64,000 bases of DNA from Novosphingobium malaysiense (GCF_000802225.1 NZ_JTDI01000003.1:620001-684000); one strand, 5' to 3'. Numbered from the stretch's first letter, positions 17,811 through 28,396 are shown. The notes: generated by a model not told the origin, from the sequence alone. Program-made: numbers and translations.

Positions 17811-19868
17811 TCAGCCGCCGCGAAGCAGTTGCACGCCCCAGTCTCGCTCGAAGAGATAGAGCAATTGCCGCGCCGCTTCGCCACGGGTGCCGGACAGACC
17901 ACCGTCGCGGTCCATCAGCAGGCGCGCATCGTCGTGCGCCAGCGGCAGCAGCTTCTGAATTTGTTCGAGACTGGCAATCCGGAACGGCGTGTCCCCCGAC
18001 TGTCGCGTGCCGAGTAGTTCGCCGCCTCCGCGCAACTCGAGGTCCTCTTCGGCAAGACGGAAACCATCCTGCGTCTCGCGCATCAGCGCGAGCCGTTGGC
18101 GCGCGGTTTCCGACAGCGTGTTCCCGCGCAACAGCAGACAGGTAGATTTCTCGCTTCCACGGCCCACGCGCCCCCTGAGCTGGTGCAACTGGGCCAGACC
18201 GAAACGTTCGGCCTGTTCGATGACCATCAGCGTCGCATTGGGAACGTCGACACCGACTTCGATCACCGTAGTGGCGACCAGAAGCCGCGCCTTGCCCGCT
18301 GCGAAAAGTTCCATTGCCGCGTCTTTGGCCTCTGGCCGCAACTGGCCGTGGACCAGCACCACATCCTCTCCAAAGCGCTCCTTGAGCGTGGCGAAACGGG
18401 CCTCGGCCGCGGCAATGTCGTCCGTCTCGCTGTCGCGCACCATCGGGCAGACCCAATAGGCCTGTTGCCCAGTCTCGAAATGCCGGGCCAAGGCACCGAC
18501 CACGTCGGCGATACGCTCGACGGAAACGACGCGCGTGTCGATGGCCTGCCTACCCGGCGGCAGTTCGTCGAGCCGGGAAACGTCCATCTCGCCATATTGC
18601 GCCAGCGTCAGAGTACGCGGGATCGGCGTGGCGGTCATCGCCAGCGTATGCGGCGTCCGTCTGCCCTTGCGGGCCAGCATCAGTCGCTGACCGACCCCGA
18701 AACGATGCTGCTCATCGATCACGACGAGTGCCAGATTCCGGTATTCCACGGCGTCCTGAAAGATCGCATGCGTGCCGACGACGATGTCGATCGAGCCATC
18801 AAGCAACCCCATCAGGATCGATTCGCGCGCCCTGCCCTTGTCACGCCCGGTGAGCAGCGCGATTTCGACGCCGGTACCTTCGAGCATCTTGCGCAGGGTT
18901 TCGAAATGCTGGCGCGCGAGGATCTCGGTCGGAGCGAGCAATGCCGCCTGGGCCCCGGCCTCGACCGCGATCAGCATGGCCGAGAGCGCAACAACCGTCT
19001 TGCCCGCCCCGACATCGCCCTGAAGCAGGCGCAGCATCGGTGAAGGTTGGGCAAGATCGCCCTCGATTTCCGCGATCGACCGCTTCTGGGCTCCCGTCAA
19101 CGCAAATGGCAGGCGCAGCTTCGCCCGCAGCGAACCATCGCCCGCGAGGGGAGCACCGCGCTGCGACCGGTTGCTCTGGCGTACCAGCATGAGCGCCAGC
19201 GCATTGGCCAGCAGTTCATCGTACGCTAGCCGGTCGCGCGCGGCCGCATGGGGGCCTCTGTGGGCCTCGCGCAGGGCCTCCTGCCAGTCAGGCCATTGCA
19301 TGCGGTCCAGGAGGCCCGGTTCGATCCATTCGGGCAGTTCGGGCAAGGCCTTGAGAGCCTGCTGGACCAGCCCCGTTATCCGCCCCTGCGTCAGTCCTTC
19401 CGACAGTGGATAGACGGCCTCGCGCAGCTGGCCGAGCGGCGCCGAGGTACTTTCCGAAACGTGTTCGGGGTGCACGATCTGCAGGGACTGCCCATACTGG
19501 TCGAGCCGCCCCGCCACCCAGCGCCTTTCACCCACCGGCAGTTGCTTCTTCGCCGTGTATGACGCCCGGCCGAAGTATGTGAGGGCGCAGTGATTGCCGA
19601 GCACATCTTCCGTGATGACCCGGAAAGGCCCCCTCCCCCCGGATGCCCTGTGTTCGCGGACGGTCAGCGACACGATGATGTTCTCACCCACGCCAGCCTC
19701 GTCGAGGTTGGCTACGGCGCGCCGCTCCACGAAACGGTCAGGCAGGTGATAGGCCACGTCCTTGATCCTGGTGAGCCCCAGTTTTTCCAGTGGACGCCGC
19801 AATTTGGGCCCGACACCGTCAAGCACGTCGACTTCGACGAACAGCGAATTGAGGGCTTCCGGCCGCAT
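17811..19868 (-). CDS. recG: ATP-dependent DNA helicase RecG
   Basis: Remodels stalled forks and branched DNA intermediates. 685 residues from ATG at 19868 (MRPEALNSLFVEVDVLDGVGP); an ATG at 19895 is possible but adds an unconserved stretch. Wedge/OB domain about 60-170; helicase motif I GDVGAGKTVVA, motif [17 protein letters not shown], and the C-terminal QxxGRVGRG region with [12 protein letters not shown], then the RecG-specific ELRGGGELLGTRQSG. Divergent from the baeRF-like gene; recG near sdhE and mfd is a usual sphingomonad arrangement. Confidence 0.96.
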   Translation of the reverse strand: MRPEALNSLFVEVDVLDGVGPKLRRPLEKLGLTRIKDVAYHLPDRFVERRAVANLDEAGVGENIIVSLTVREHRASGGRGPFRVITEDVLGNHCALTYFGRASYTAKKQLPVGERRWVAGRLDQYGQSLQIVHPEHVSESTSAPLGQLREAVYPLSEGLTQGRITGLVQQALKALPELPEWIEPGLLDRMQWPDWQEALREAHRGPHAAARDRLAYDELLANALALMLVRQSNRSQRGAPLAGDGSLRAKLRLPFALTGAQKRSIAEIEGDLAQPSPMLRLLQGDVGAGKTVVALSAMLIAVEAGAQAALLAPTEILARQHFETLRKMLEGTGVEIALLTGRDKGRARESILMGLLDGSIDIVVGTHAIFQDAVEYRNLALVVIDEQHRFGVGQRLMLARKGRRTPHTLAMTATPIPRTLTLAQYGEMDVSRLDELPPGRQAIDTRVVSVERIADVVGALARHFETGQQAYWVCPMVRDSETDDIAAAEARFATLKERFGEDVVLVHGQLRPEAKDAAMELFAAGKARLLVATTVIEVGVDVPNATLMVIEQAERFGLAQLHQLRGRVGRGSEKSTCLLLRGNTLSETARQRLALMRETQDGFRLAEEDLELRGGGELLGTRQSGDTPFRIASLEQIQKLLPLAHDDARLLMDRDGGLSGTRGEAARQLLYLFERDWGVQLLRGG

Positions 19869-19972
19869 GTCCGGCCTCTTAGCGCGAGAAGGCATCAATT
19901 CGCCAGAGCGGCCGGAACTAGCGCACACAAAGTTTCGTTGGCATTATGCATGTATCAAAAGAGGAGAAGTCC

Positions 19973-20395
19973 ATGCTCTTGCCGCACGGAACGGTGTTCG
20001 CGATCGTCGATGGAGAAAACTTCGAACTCTATCGCAATTCGGGAATGGAGGCCTCGCCGCAGTTGACCGCGATGGATGTCCCCGATCTCGACGGCACCAA
20101 CTTCAGTGCCGGAGCCAAGGATCACGACAAGATATCGCGCTTCCAGGCCGGGGCTCCCAAGGATCGCCTCGACAAACTGGAGGAGGCTGCGCACGTCACT
20201 GCTGTCGCGCAGTGGCTCAATGGAGAAGTCCTGGGGCACAGGATCGACAAGCTGGTGATCGTGGCCGACCCGCGGTCGCTGGGCGAGATGCGCAAGCACT
20301 ATCACAAGCAGCTCGAAAATGTGCTGTTGGCCGAGATTCCCAAGACGCTGACGGGCCGGCCGGCGCCGGAGATCGTGCAGGTTCTTCACACCTGA
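19973..20395 (+). CDS. Host-attachment (baeRF-like) family protein
   Basis: 140 residues from ATG at 19973, preceded by AGAGGAG seven bases upstream; an ATG at 19946 lacks such a site. Resembles the small protein family annotated as required for attachment to host cells (related to archaeal release-factor domain 1 folds): VFAIVDGENFELYRN, a central HDKISRFQAG segment, VTAVAQWLNGEV, LVIVADPRSLGEMRKHYHKQLE and TGRPAPEIVQ. It is cytoplasmic by sequence and the molecular role is unclear, possibly ribosome- or nucleotide-related. Confidence 0.75.
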   Translation: MLLPHGTVFAIVDGENFELYRNSGMEASPQLTAMDVPDLDGTNFSAGAKDHDKISRFQAGAPKDRLDKLEEAAHVTAVAQWLNGEVLGHRIDKLVIVADPRSLGEMRKHYHKQLENVLLAEIPKTLTGRPAPEIVQVLHT

Positions 20396-20419
20396 TCCAT
20401 TCGACGCCACCTTGCCGAG

Positions 20420-20447
20420 GCCGGCGCCGTAGCGTAACGGCGCCGGC
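20420..20447 (+). promoter_or_regulatory. Perfect 11-bp hairpin abutting the sdhE start codon
   Basis: GCCGGCGCCGT (20420-20430) and ACGGCGCCGGC (20437-20447) are exact inverted repeats with a 6-base loop AGCGTA. The right arm ends on the base before the sdhE ATG (20448), so the position of a Shine-Dalgarno sequence is occupied by a very stable stem. No U-tract follows, so it is not a standard terminator. Confidence 0.6.
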
Positions 20448-20717
20448 ATGACCGAACTCTCGCCCCGCCTCGCTCGACTCAAGTTTCGTGCATGGCATCG
20501 CGGTACGCGCGAGGCCGACTACATGATCGGCTGCTTTTTCGACCGCTTCCATGCCGAATGGTCCGAAGCCGACATCGACCTGTTCGAGAAGATGATTGAG
20601 GAAGAAGACGTCGACATCATGGCCTGGGCGCTGGGCACCCAAGCCATTCCCGCGGAATATCGCGGGCCGCTGATCGATCGTATGATGAAGCTCGATTACG
20701 TCGAGATCCCACGCTGA
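20448..20717 (+). CDS. sdhE: FAD assembly factor SdhE
   Basis: Promotes covalent attachment of FAD to succinate dehydrogenase SdhA. 89 residues with the essential RGxxE motif in WHRGTREADYMIGCFFDRF (about residues 18-25) and the acidic helix EEEDVDIMAWALG. Length and motif are typical of the SdhE/SDHAF2 (DUF339) family. No ribosome-binding site is visible before the ATG because a GC-rich hairpin lies there. Between recG and mfd, a conserved location. Confidence 0.93.
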   Translation: MTELSPRLARLKFRAWHRGTREADYMIGCFFDRFHAEWSEADIDLFEKMIEEEDVDIMAWALGTQAIPAEYRGPLIDRMMKLDYVEIPR

Positions 20718-20726
20718 GGGTCTGGC

Positions 20727-21482
20727 TCAGAGCGGACTCAGCAAATGCCCGCCGTCGACCGGCACGATCACCCCGGTCATGTACCGGCCTGAATCGGCGC
20801 TGAGCAGGAGCAAAGGCCCGTCCAGGTCCTCGAACCTGCCGAAACGGCGCTGCGGAATTCGCCGTAGCATGGCATCGCCTGCAGGGCTCTCCAGAAACTC
20901 GCGATTGATATCGGTCTCGAAGTACCCTGGTGCCAGAGCATTCACCCGAATGTTGTACCGGGCCAGTTCCAGAGCCAGTTGCTTGGTCATCTGCACGATG
21001 CCTGCCTTGCTGACAGCATAGGCGGTGAGTTGCGATCCCTGCCGCAAGCCGAGGATCGAGGCTACGTTCACAATGGCACCGCCCTCCCCCCTGTCCCTCA
21101 TCGAACGGGCGGTCGCAGTGGCGACAAGAAATGCACCGCGCAAGTTGGCGTCCATCACAAAATCGAAGTCGTCGGCATCGAACGCGAGCACGTCTTTTGC
21201 ACGGGCAACGCCGGCATTGTTGATCAGAATGTCCACAGGCCCCGCCGCCGCCACCCCGTCCCGTATGCTTTCCGGATCCGTGACATCAAGCGAGACGCAA
21301 GTGGCCTTCGAGCCGTATTGGGCCGATATCTCTTCGGCGAGGCTGGCCAGTCTGTCCTGTCGACGTGCCGCGAGCACTACATCGGCGCCGGCAGAGGCTA
21401 GCACCTTCGCAAAGTGTCTACCCAAACCGCTGGATGCGCCAGTGATCAATGCGCGCTTGCCGCCGAGATATGTCGCTGTCAT
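20727..21482 (-). CDS. Short-chain dehydrogenase/reductase
   Basis: 251 residues of a classical SDR: cofactor motif TGASSGLGRHFA (about 15-26), AARRQDRL after beta2, which favours NADP(H), INNAGVA, the catalytic Ser in VNVASILG and the YAVSKAG motif (Tyr and Lys about 160-164). The C-terminal PVDGGHLLSPL is usual. Oxidises or reduces an unknown alcohol/ketone; could be a 3-oxoacyl reductase-like enzyme. Convergent with sdhE (9 bases between the stops). Confidence 0.9.
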   Translation of the reverse strand: MTATYLGGKRALITGASSGLGRHFAKVLASAGADVVLAARRQDRLASLAEEISAQYGSKATCVSLDVTDPESIRDGVAAAGPVDILINNAGVARAKDVLAFDADDFDFVMDANLRGAFLVATATARSMRDRGEGGAIVNVASILGLRQGSQLTAYAVSKAGIVQMTKQLALELARYNIRVNALAPGYFETDINREFLESPAGDAMLRRIPQRRFGRFEDLDGPLLLLSADSGRYMTGVIVPVDGGHLLSPL

Positions 21483-21592
21483 TTCAACCGCCTTGTCTGC
21501 ATGTCATCCTGATGGCCCAGACGCAGCGGTGCGTGCAACTCGCAAGATGATTGAAATTCGCGTCCGAGCCGTTATCTCGCGCCCATCCTGAC

Positions 21593-24500
21593 ATGGCAGA
21601 CTTTCAACGCATTCTCTCGGCCACAGCGCCGCTGACCCTGGCTTCGGTGACGCGCGGGGCACAACCGCTCGTCATGGCCGACCTCGCCCGCGCCGCCAAA
21701 GGCCGCGCTGTCTTCATCGCCGACAACGACTCGGCGATGAGCGCGATAGCCGAGGCGGCAAAGTTCTTCGCGCCCGAGCTGGACGTGCTGGAATTTCCCG
21801 CATGGGACTGCCTGCCCTACGACCGCGCCAGTCCAGCGCTTTCCGTCAGCGGACGCCGCCTCGCCGCGCTTTACCGGTTGCAGGCCAAGCGGAAGGGACC
21901 ACAACTGCTGGTCACCACTGCCAATGCAGTGCTCCAACGGGTGCTGACGCCATTCCGCATTCGTGAATCGGTCCGCCTGATCAAGCCGGGCATGGAAATC
22001 GGCCACGAAAGCCTGATCGCCTTGCTGCGCCGCCAGGGGTATCAGCGCTCGGACACCGCCATCGACGCGGGCGAGTTTGCCGTTCGCGGGTCGATTTTCG
22101 ACATTGTTCCCGCGGGCCTGGATGCCGGTTTGCGGCTCGACTTCTTTGGAGACGAGCTTGAGACGCTGCGCCTGTTCGACACCAGCACGCAGCGCTCGAC
22201 CGGGACCATCGACGAATATCTGCTGCTGCCTGCAGGCGAAGCCCTGCTCGACGACGACACGATCAAGCGGTTCCGCACGCGCTACCGCGAGATGTTCGGT
22301 GCCAACGCCACCGGGGACCCGCTCTACCAAGCGGTAAGCGACGGCCGACGCCTTGCGGGGATGGAACATTGGCTACCGCTGTTCGAAGACCGCCTTGTCA
22401 CCCTTTTCGATCACTTGTCGGACGATGACCTGATCGTCGCGGACACCGCCGCGATCGCCGCGACGGACGAGCGGCTCGGCGACGTTGCCGATTACCACAA
22501 GGCCCGCCTCGACACTTCGGGCCAGAAGGCTGGAAGCTACCGCCCGCTCGCGACCGATGCGCTCTATCTGAGCGCGGAAGAACTCACGCAGGCGCTGTCC
22601 GGCTTCCCCGTTCATCGAGCCGATCCCTTTGTGCAGCCGGAGAGCGGCAAGGTCATCGACTTCGGCTTCGGTAACGCCCGCGACTTCGCGCCCGAGCGCG
22701 CGCGCGGAGACAATGCCTACGAAGCCGCCGCCAAGCACCTTCATGAGATCGGCAAGTCTGGTCGCAAGGCAATCCTCGCGGCCTATTCCGCCGGGAGCCG
22801 CGCGCGCCTCGCCTCCATTCTCGGCGAGGCCAGCCAGTCCCACAAATGGGGAGCGGAACCGCGCCTGGCGGAGACCTGGCAGGAAGCCCTCGGACTTGCC
22901 GTGCAGGGGCGCTCCGCCGCGCTGGTACTACCGCTCGAAACCGGCTTTAGCAACGATGCGCTGGAAGTCGTCACCGAGCAGGACATCCTCGGCGACCGCC
23001 TCGTGCGGCGCAAGAAGAAGCGCAAGGATTCCGACGCTTTCCTGGCCGAACTCTCGGCCCTGACGCCCGGCGACCTGATCGTCCATATGGATCACGGCAT
23101 CGGCCGCTACGAAGGGCTGCAGTCGATCCCGGTCGGCAAGTCCCCGCACGACTGCGTGATGCTGACCTATGCCGGCGGCGACAAACTCTACATCCCGGTC
23201 GAGAACCTCGACGTCCTCTCGCGCTACGGCAGCGAGAGTGAGGGTGTCATGCTCGACAAGCTGGGCGGAGAGGCGTGGCAGAAGCGCCGCGCGCGCCTGA
23301 AGGAGCGCATCCGGGAAATTGCCGGAGAACTGATGAAGACTGCCGCCGAGCGCGCGTTGCGCAAGGCGCCGGTCATGGTCCCCGAAGGCTCCGCATACGA
23401 CCAGTTCGTGGATCGCTTTCCCTGGCAGGAAACCGACGACCAGGACCGCGCCATCGAGGACGTGCTGGGCGATCTGTCCGAAGGAAAGCCGATGGACCGC
23501 CTGGTGTGCGGGGATGTCGGCTTCGGCAAGACCGAGGTGGCCTTGCGCGCCGCATTCGTTGCGGCGATGGCTGGACAGCAAGTCGCCGTCGTGGCGCCGA
23601 CCACGCTGCTCGCCCGCCAGCACTATTCCAGCTTCGCAGAGCGCTTTGCGGGATTTCCGCTAAACGTCGGCCGTCTATCGCGCCTCGTTTCCGAGAAGGA
23701 AGCGCGCACGACGCGCGAAGGTCTGGCCAGCGGGACCGTCGACATTGTCTGCGGCACGCACGCGATCCTCTCGAAATCGGTACAGTTCAAGCGTCTCGGT
23801 CTCGTCATCGTCGACGAAGAGCAGCGTTTCGGCGTCAATCACAAGGAAAAGCTGAAGCAGCTTCGCACCGACGTCCATGTCCTGACGCTTACCGCCACGC
23901 CGATTCCCCGCACGCTGCAGATGGCGATGAGCGGCCTGCGGGAACTCTCCACCATCCAGACTCCGCCGGTCGACCGTCTCGCGGTGCGCACCTACGTGAT
24001 GGAGTGGGACGACATGGTTATGCGCGAGGCCCTGCTGCGCGAACACCATCGCGGCGGCCAGAGCTTCATTGTCGTGCCCCGCATTTCCGACATGCCGGAA
24101 ATCGAGGAATGGCTGCGCACGCATGTCCCTGAGATCAAGAGTATCACTGCCCATGGGCAGATGAGCGCAGGCGAAGTGGAAGAGCGCATGAGCGCTTTCT
24201 ACGAGGGGAAGTACGAGGTTCTGCTTTCCACCACCATTGTCGAATCCGGCCTCGATATTCCCCGCGCGAACACGATCATCATCCACCGTGCCGACCGATT
24301 CGGTCTCGCCCAGCTCTATCAGCTGCGCGGGCGTGTGGGTCGTTCCAAACTGCGCGCCTACGCCTATCTGACGACACCTGCGGACGCGGCGTTGTCGGAA
24401 GTGGCTGAAAAGCGCCTGAAGGTGCTGGGCGATCTCGACAGTCTCGGTGCGGGGTTCCAGCTTGCCAGCCACGACCTGGACATTCGAGGCGCCGGCAACC

Positions 24501-25090
24501 TGTTGGGTGACGAACAGTCAGGTCATATTCGCGAAGTGGGTTTCGAACTCTATCAGTCCATGCTGGAGGACGCGATCATGGCCGCGCGTGCGGGTGGCGC
24601 CGGGCTGGAGAAGGACACGTCCGGTCTTTCGCCCCAGATCACGGTCGACGCTCCGATCATGATTCCGGACGACTACGTCCCCGACCTGGCCGTGCGCATG
24701 GCGTTATACCGGCGCCTCAACGATGCCGACAGTCAGCAGGAAATCGAGTCCCTATCGGCCGAGATGATCGACCGGTTCGGCGACTTGCCCGCGCCGACCG
24801 CCAACCTGATCCAGCTCATCCAGATCAAGCGGCAGGCGATCGAGGCGCACATCGCCAAGATCGACGTCGGGCCTCGTGGAACGCTCGTGAGCTTTCACAA
24901 CGACAGCTTTCCCAACCCGGCGGGCCTCATCGCCTATGCCGAACGGCTGCAGGGTACGGTCAAGCTGCGTCCCGACAACAAGCTGGTTCTATCGCGCGCA
25001 TGGGGCGATCCCAAGGCCCGCCTCAACGGCCTTATCCAGCTTACGAAGGGCTTGGCTTCGGTCGCTCGCAAGGCTGGTAATCGGGACTGA
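21593..25090 (+). CDS. mfd: Transcription-repair coupling factor Mfd
   Basis: Removes stalled RNA polymerase from lesions and recruits UvrA. 1165 residues from ATG at 21593 ([16 protein letters not shown]). The UvrB-like N-terminal module, the RNA-polymerase-interacting domain ([19 protein letters not shown]), helicase motifs [42 protein letters not shown], and [11 protein letters not shown], then the TRG motif and C-terminal domain are all present. Length matches the family. It ends one base before the convergent EAL gene. Confidence 0.97.
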   Translation: MADFQRILSATAPLTLASVTRGAQPLVMADLARAAKGRAVFIADNDSAMSAIAEAAKFFAPELDVLEFPAWDCLPYDRASPALSVSGRRLAALYRLQAKRKGPQLLVTTANAVLQRVLTPFRIRESVRLIKPGMEIGHESLIALLRRQGYQRSDTAIDAGEFAVRGSIFDIVPAGLDAGLRLDFFGDELETLRLFDTSTQRSTGTIDEYLLLPAGEALLDDDTIKRFRTRYREMFGANATGDPLYQAVSDGRRLAGMEHWLPLFEDRLVTLFDHLSDDDLIVADTAAIAATDERLGDVADYHKARLDTSGQKAGSYRPLATDALYLSAEELTQALSGFPVHRADPFVQPESGKVIDFGFGNARDFAPERARGDNAYEAAAKHLHEIGKSGRKAILAAYSAGSRARLASILGEASQSHKWGAEPRLAETWQEALGLAVQGRSAALVLPLETGFSNDALEVVTEQDILGDRLVRRKKKRKDSDAFLAELSALTPGDLIVHMDHGIGRYEGLQSIPVGKSPHDCVMLTYAGGDKLYIPVENLDVLSRYGSESEGVMLDKLGGEAWQKRRARLKERIREIAGELMKTAAERALRKAPVMVPEGSAYDQFVDRFPWQETDDQDRAIEDVLGDLSEGKPMDRLVCGDVGFGKTEVALRAAFVAAMAGQQVAVVAPTTLLARQHYSSFAERFAGFPLNVGRLSRLVSEKEARTTREGLASGTVDIVCGTHAILSKSVQFKRLGLVIVDEEQRFGVNHKEKLKQLRTDVHVLTLTATPIPRTLQMAMSGLRELSTIQTPPVDRLAVRTYVMEWDDMVMREALLREHHRGGQSFIVVPRISDMPEIEEWLRTHVPEIKSITAHGQMSAGEVEERMSAFYEGKYEVLLSTTIVESGLDIPRANTIIIHRADRFGLAQLYQLRGRVGRSKLRAYAYLTTPADAALSEVAEKRLKVLGDLDSLGAGFQLASHDLDIRGAGNLLGDEQSGHIREVGFELYQSMLEDAIMAARAGGAGLEKDTSGLSPQITVDAPIMIPDDYVPDLAVRMALYRRLNDADSQQEIESLSAEMIDRFGDLPAPTANLIQLIQIKRQAIEAHIAKIDVGPRGTLVSFHNDSFPNPAGLIAYAERLQGTVKLRPDNKLVLSRAWGDPKARLNGLIQLTKGLASVARKAGNRD

Positions 25091-26428
25091 TCAGCCAGTG
25101 CCGGCATCGGCAGACGCCAGTTTACGGAACGCCGCTGCACTCATCGGCTGCGCCTTCAGGAAGCCCTGATAGTAGGTGCAGCCTTCACGGGCCGCGACGG
25201 CTCTTTGCTCTTCTTCCTCGATACCCTCCGCGATGACCTTCAGGTCCAGCGCCTCGGCCATGGCGACGATAGCCCGCAACACGGCGACATCGCGCTTGTC
25301 GCTGGTTACGCCTTCGATCATCGAGCGATCCAGCTTGAGGTAGTGCATCGGCAAAACCTTGAGGTAGCGGAAGTTGCAGAACCCGGCACCGAAGTCGTCA
25401 AGCGCGATACGGATGCCCTGCGCGGAGAATTCTGCCATCATGTCCGCCGCCAGGGTGACGTCGCTGATCAACGCCTGCTCGGTGACTTCCAGCGTCAGGC
25501 GGCGAAGCGGAAAGCCGCTCTCGCGCACCAGGTCGAGCATCTGACGCACGTAGCTTCCGAAGGACAGATCGGCTGGCGTGACGTTGATGGATAGGCGCAG
25601 TTCGCCCGGCCATTCGCACGCTGCCGAAAGTGCCTTGCCGGCAATGTGGCGGGATAGTGGACCGATATGATCGGCCCGCTCGGCAATGGCGAAGAGCGCT
25701 CCGGCCCCGATGCGCCCCAGCTGCGGGTGGTTCCAGCGCGCCAGAGCCTCCGCGCCGGTAAGCCCGTCGTTGGCGAGGCTGAACTGTGGCTGGAAGAGGA
25801 CCTCGATCTCGTCGCCGTCGATAGCACCCAGCAGGTCCGCCTCGAGCTGCGCGCTCGAGCGTCCCGGAGGCGTCGTTTCCCCGTCGGCCCATGCCAGCCT
25901 GCCGCCCTGCTGCTCGCTTGCCTCCTGCAGCGCATGACCGAGCCGATCGAGCATCGACTCCACGCTCTCGTCGACCAGTGCCCTGATCAGGGCGACGCGA
26001 GGGGAAAGCCTCAATATTCCTGTCGGCACTGCAATCGGACGGGCGATGAGATCGGCTAGCTGGTCTGCCACGAGCTGCCAACGCTCGCGGCTGCAGGCCT
26101 CGTTGGCGACCAAGAGGAAACTGCCGCCACCGGCCCGGGCCAGTTGCCAGGGGCCATCGAGTTCCTCTGCAGCAAAATGATGGATCCGGCTGGCGACTTC
26201 CTCCAGCGCACCGTCGCCGGCCGCCGCGCCGTAGGCAATGTTGATCGCTTCGAGCCGCCGCAGGCCCAGCAACATCGCATGAACGTGGGCATGGCGCGGT
26301 GCAATTGACGGATCGGAGCGCCAGGATGCAACGCGTTCGTGCACGGCCTCGATACCGGGTATACCGGTCAGCCGGTCTTCGAGCCGCTTGGTCTGGCTCT
26401 GCATTCGATCCTTTGGTGATGCGCCCAT
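25091..26428 (-). CDS. EAL phosphodiesterase with degenerate GGDEF domain
   Basis: 445 residues. The N-terminal half is a GGDEF fold in which the active motif is degraded to RAGGGSFLLVA (GGGSF), so diguanylate cyclase activity is unlikely. The C-terminal half is an EAL domain with the metal and catalytic residues EALARWNHP, INVTPADL, LEVTEQ, ALDDFGAGFCNF, LKLDRSMIEG, AEGIEEEEQ and YYQGFLKAQPM, so hydrolysis of c-di-GMP is expected. No membrane segment. Start at 26428; an ATG eight codons later has an AAAGGA just upstream and is possible. The degenerate domain may bind GTP allosterically. Confidence 0.88.
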   Translation of the reverse strand: MGASPKDRMQSQTKRLEDRLTGIPGIEAVHERVASWRSDPSIAPRHAHVHAMLLGLRRLEAINIAYGAAAGDGALEEVASRIHHFAAEELDGPWQLARAGGGSFLLVANEACSRERWQLVADQLADLIARPIAVPTGILRLSPRVALIRALVDESVESMLDRLGHALQEASEQQGGRLAWADGETTPPGRSSAQLEADLLGAIDGDEIEVLFQPQFSLANDGLTGAEALARWNHPQLGRIGAGALFAIAERADHIGPLSRHIAGKALSAACEWPGELRLSINVTPADLSFGSYVRQMLDLVRESGFPLRRLTLEVTEQALISDVTLAADMMAEFSAQGIRIALDDFGAGFCNFRYLKVLPMHYLKLDRSMIEGVTSDKRDVAVLRAIVAMAEALDLKVIAEGIEEEEQRAVAAREGCTYYQGFLKAQPMSAAAFRKLASADAGTG

Positions 26429-26515
26429 GCCCTTGCCTTTACCCCAAAGCCCTTGCCAAACCGTTCAAAATTCGACAGCCCAATCGAATGTGGTCCAGGT
26501 GACCGGGGGGAATTG

Positions 26516-27295
26516 ATGAGCGACGATCCGAAGCTTGCGCTAATAGTATCGGACAGCGCCAAGGCACAAGCCGGCGCCCGCTCATTGCGGGAATCCCAAT
26601 CGTGGGTATCCCCACAGGAGGCAGACATTCTCGTCGTGCTGGGAGGCGACGGGTTCCTGCTGCATGTCCTGCACGAAATGCTCGACTGGAAATTCCTGAA
26701 GCCCGTCTACGGTATGAACCTGGGCACTGTCGGCTTCCTGATGAACGGTCCGCACGATCACGTTTCCATCACGCAGCGCATTGCCGAAGCGCATCGCGTG
26801 CCCGTGCGCCCCTTGTGCATGTACGCCACCAACCAGAATGGCGATGAGTTCAGCTTTTACGCGATCAACGAGGTTTCGTTGCTGCGTGAAACACGCCAGA
26901 CAGCGAAACTGGAAGTACGCATCAATGGCCGCGTCCGCATGGAAGAACTCGCCGGCGATGGCGTGTTGGTCGCGACGCCGGTGGGATCGACGGCCTATAA
27001 TCTCTCCGCCAACGGTCCGATACTGCCGCTCGGCTCCCGCATGCTTGCGCTTACGCCGATCAGCCCTTTTCGCCCCCGGCGCTGGAAAGGCGCCATCCTG
27101 CCGGAAAGCGCGGAAGTGGAATTTCGAATTCGCGAGCCCGGCAAACGCCCCGTGGCGGCGGTGGCGGACCAGAAGGAAGTGCGCGATGTCGCCACCGTGC
27201 GCATAGCCGCCAGGGCGGAACGCGAGCTTACCCTGCTCTTCGACCCCGGTTTCACTCTGGAAGAGCGCATCTTCGCCGAGCAATTCCAGGTCTGA
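26516..27295 (+). CDS. nadK: NAD kinase
   Basis: Phosphorylates NAD+ to NADP+. 259 residues from ATG at 26516 with GGGGGGAA upstream. The ATP/polyphosphate motif VVLGGDGFLLHVLHEM (about 38-53) and the NAD-binding NxxTVGFLMN, then the second glycine-rich segment VATPVGSTAYNLSANGPILPL, identify the enzyme. Short N-terminus as in other alphaproteobacteria. Upstream of tRNA-Asn. Confidence 0.95.
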   Translation: MSDDPKLALIVSDSAKAQAGARSLRESQSWVSPQEADILVVLGGDGFLLHVLHEMLDWKFLKPVYGMNLGTVGFLMNGPHDHVSITQRIAEAHRVPVRPLCMYATNQNGDEFSFYAINEVSLLRETRQTAKLEVRINGRVRMEELAGDGVLVATPVGSTAYNLSANGPILPLGSRMLALTPISPFRPRRWKGAILPESAEVEFRIREPGKRPVAAVADQKEVRDVATVRIAARAERELTLLFDPGFTLEERIFAEQFQV

Positions 27296-27417
27296 CCCGA
27301 GCCTGCAGCATGGCCGGATGAATTTGTTCGAAAATTCCTCTTCGACGGGCTTGCCAAGCCGGAAACAGCCGCTTATAGGCGCACCCCTGCCCAGCGGTGG
27401 AGACACTGCCGGGCTGC

Positions 27418-27492
27418 TCCCCGATAGCTCAGCGGTAGAGCATTCGACTGTTAATCGAATGGCCGTAGGTTCGAATCCTACTCGGGGAGCCA
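27418..27492 (+). tRNA. tRNA-Asn(GTT)
   Basis: 75 bases, TCCCCGATAGCTC at the 5' end, anticodon loop CTGTTAA (anticodon GTT), T-loop GGTTCGAATCC and encoded CCA. The acceptor stem TCCCCGA/TCGGGGA pairs completely. Confidence 0.96.
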
Positions 27493-27643
27493 CTTTCCTT
27501 TCCAGGGACGTTTACGAACATCCGGGTAAACCCCAGAAAACTTAGAGCTTTTGCCGCCGGAGCGTCCGCTCGAGTCCTCTGCTGTTCGCCCCTTTTGGCG
27601 CTATGAGTGGGGGACGAAATGAGGGAACAAATTTCAAGCCCGA

Positions 27644-28396
27644 TCACGCGCGGGTAAACCTCCAGCGATCAGCCTCGCTTTCGCTCGCATCGAAGCGATA
27701 TCCGTCGGTGTCGAATCCGCGCATGGCATCGATGTCCGTGACATGGTTTTCGCAAAGCCAGCGCGCCATCATGCCGCGCGCTCGCTTGGCATTGAAGCTC
27801 ACAAAGCGCGGACCGTTCGGACCGGGTTCGCGAAACTCCACCTCGATGACCCGAACACCAGCGAGCTTGTCTTTGACCGCCGCGAAATATTCTTGGCTCG
27901 CGAGATTTAGTACGGTGCCGGATCCCTCTTCGGCGACCTCGGCGAGCAGTAGCTCGGCGATACGTTCGCCCCACCAGTCGGTCAGGCTTTTGCGGCGCGG
28001 TGCCCAGCGAGTCCCCATTTCGAGCCGGTGGGGCCGGATGGTGTCTAACGGGCGCAGAAGGCCATACAGCCCCGATAATATCCGCACGTGATCCTGCGCA
28101 AAAACGACGCCAGCGTCGTGCAGTGTATGTGCTTCGAAGCCGGTGTAGACGTCGCCGGCAAACGCGAATAACGCTGGTCGCTCGGGCAGCCTCTCGAAGT
28201 CGCGAAATCTATCGGCATTGAGCTTTGCCAGCCGTGGCGAGATATGCATTAGTTCGCTCAATCGCTTCTGCGACAAATTTGCCGCCGATTTGGCGAGGCC
28301 GCTTGCTTCCTCGGCAAAATGCGGTTCTGTGGTGGTCAGCGGCGGCAGCGCGCGCTCAAAATCGAGTGTCTTGGCAGGGGAGAGTAAAGCGATCAT
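27644..28396 (-). CDS. yaaA: Peroxide stress protein YaaA
   Basis: 250 residues from ATG at 28396 (MIALLSPAKTLDF), the family's characteristic N-terminus; upstream in-frame ATG is not conserved. Further motifs: FAFAGDVYTGFEA, LSGLYGLLRPLDTIRPHRLEM, VLNLASQEYF and FNAKRARGMMARW. In E. coli YaaA (UPF0246) limits free iron under hydrogen peroxide. Same strand as the pirin gene upstream with about 105 bases between, so possibly cotranscribed. Confidence 0.93.
   Translation of the reverse strand: MIALLSPAKTLDFERALPPLTTTEPHFAEEASGLAKSAANLSQKRLSELMHISPRLAKLNADRFRDFERLPERPALFAFAGDVYTGFEAHTLHDAGVVFAQDHVRILSGLYGLLRPLDTIRPHRLEMGTRWAPRRKSLTDWWGERIAELLLAEVAEEGSGTVLNLASQEYFAAVKDKLAGVRVIEVEFREPGPNGPRFVSFNAKRARGMMARWLCENHVTDIDAMRGFDTDGYRFDASESEADRWRFTRA

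Noticed and set aside
27418..27643. Integration site at tRNA-Asn
   Set aside because: No duplicated tRNA 3' end and no integrase in the window; yaaA and pirin are ordinary chromosomal genes.
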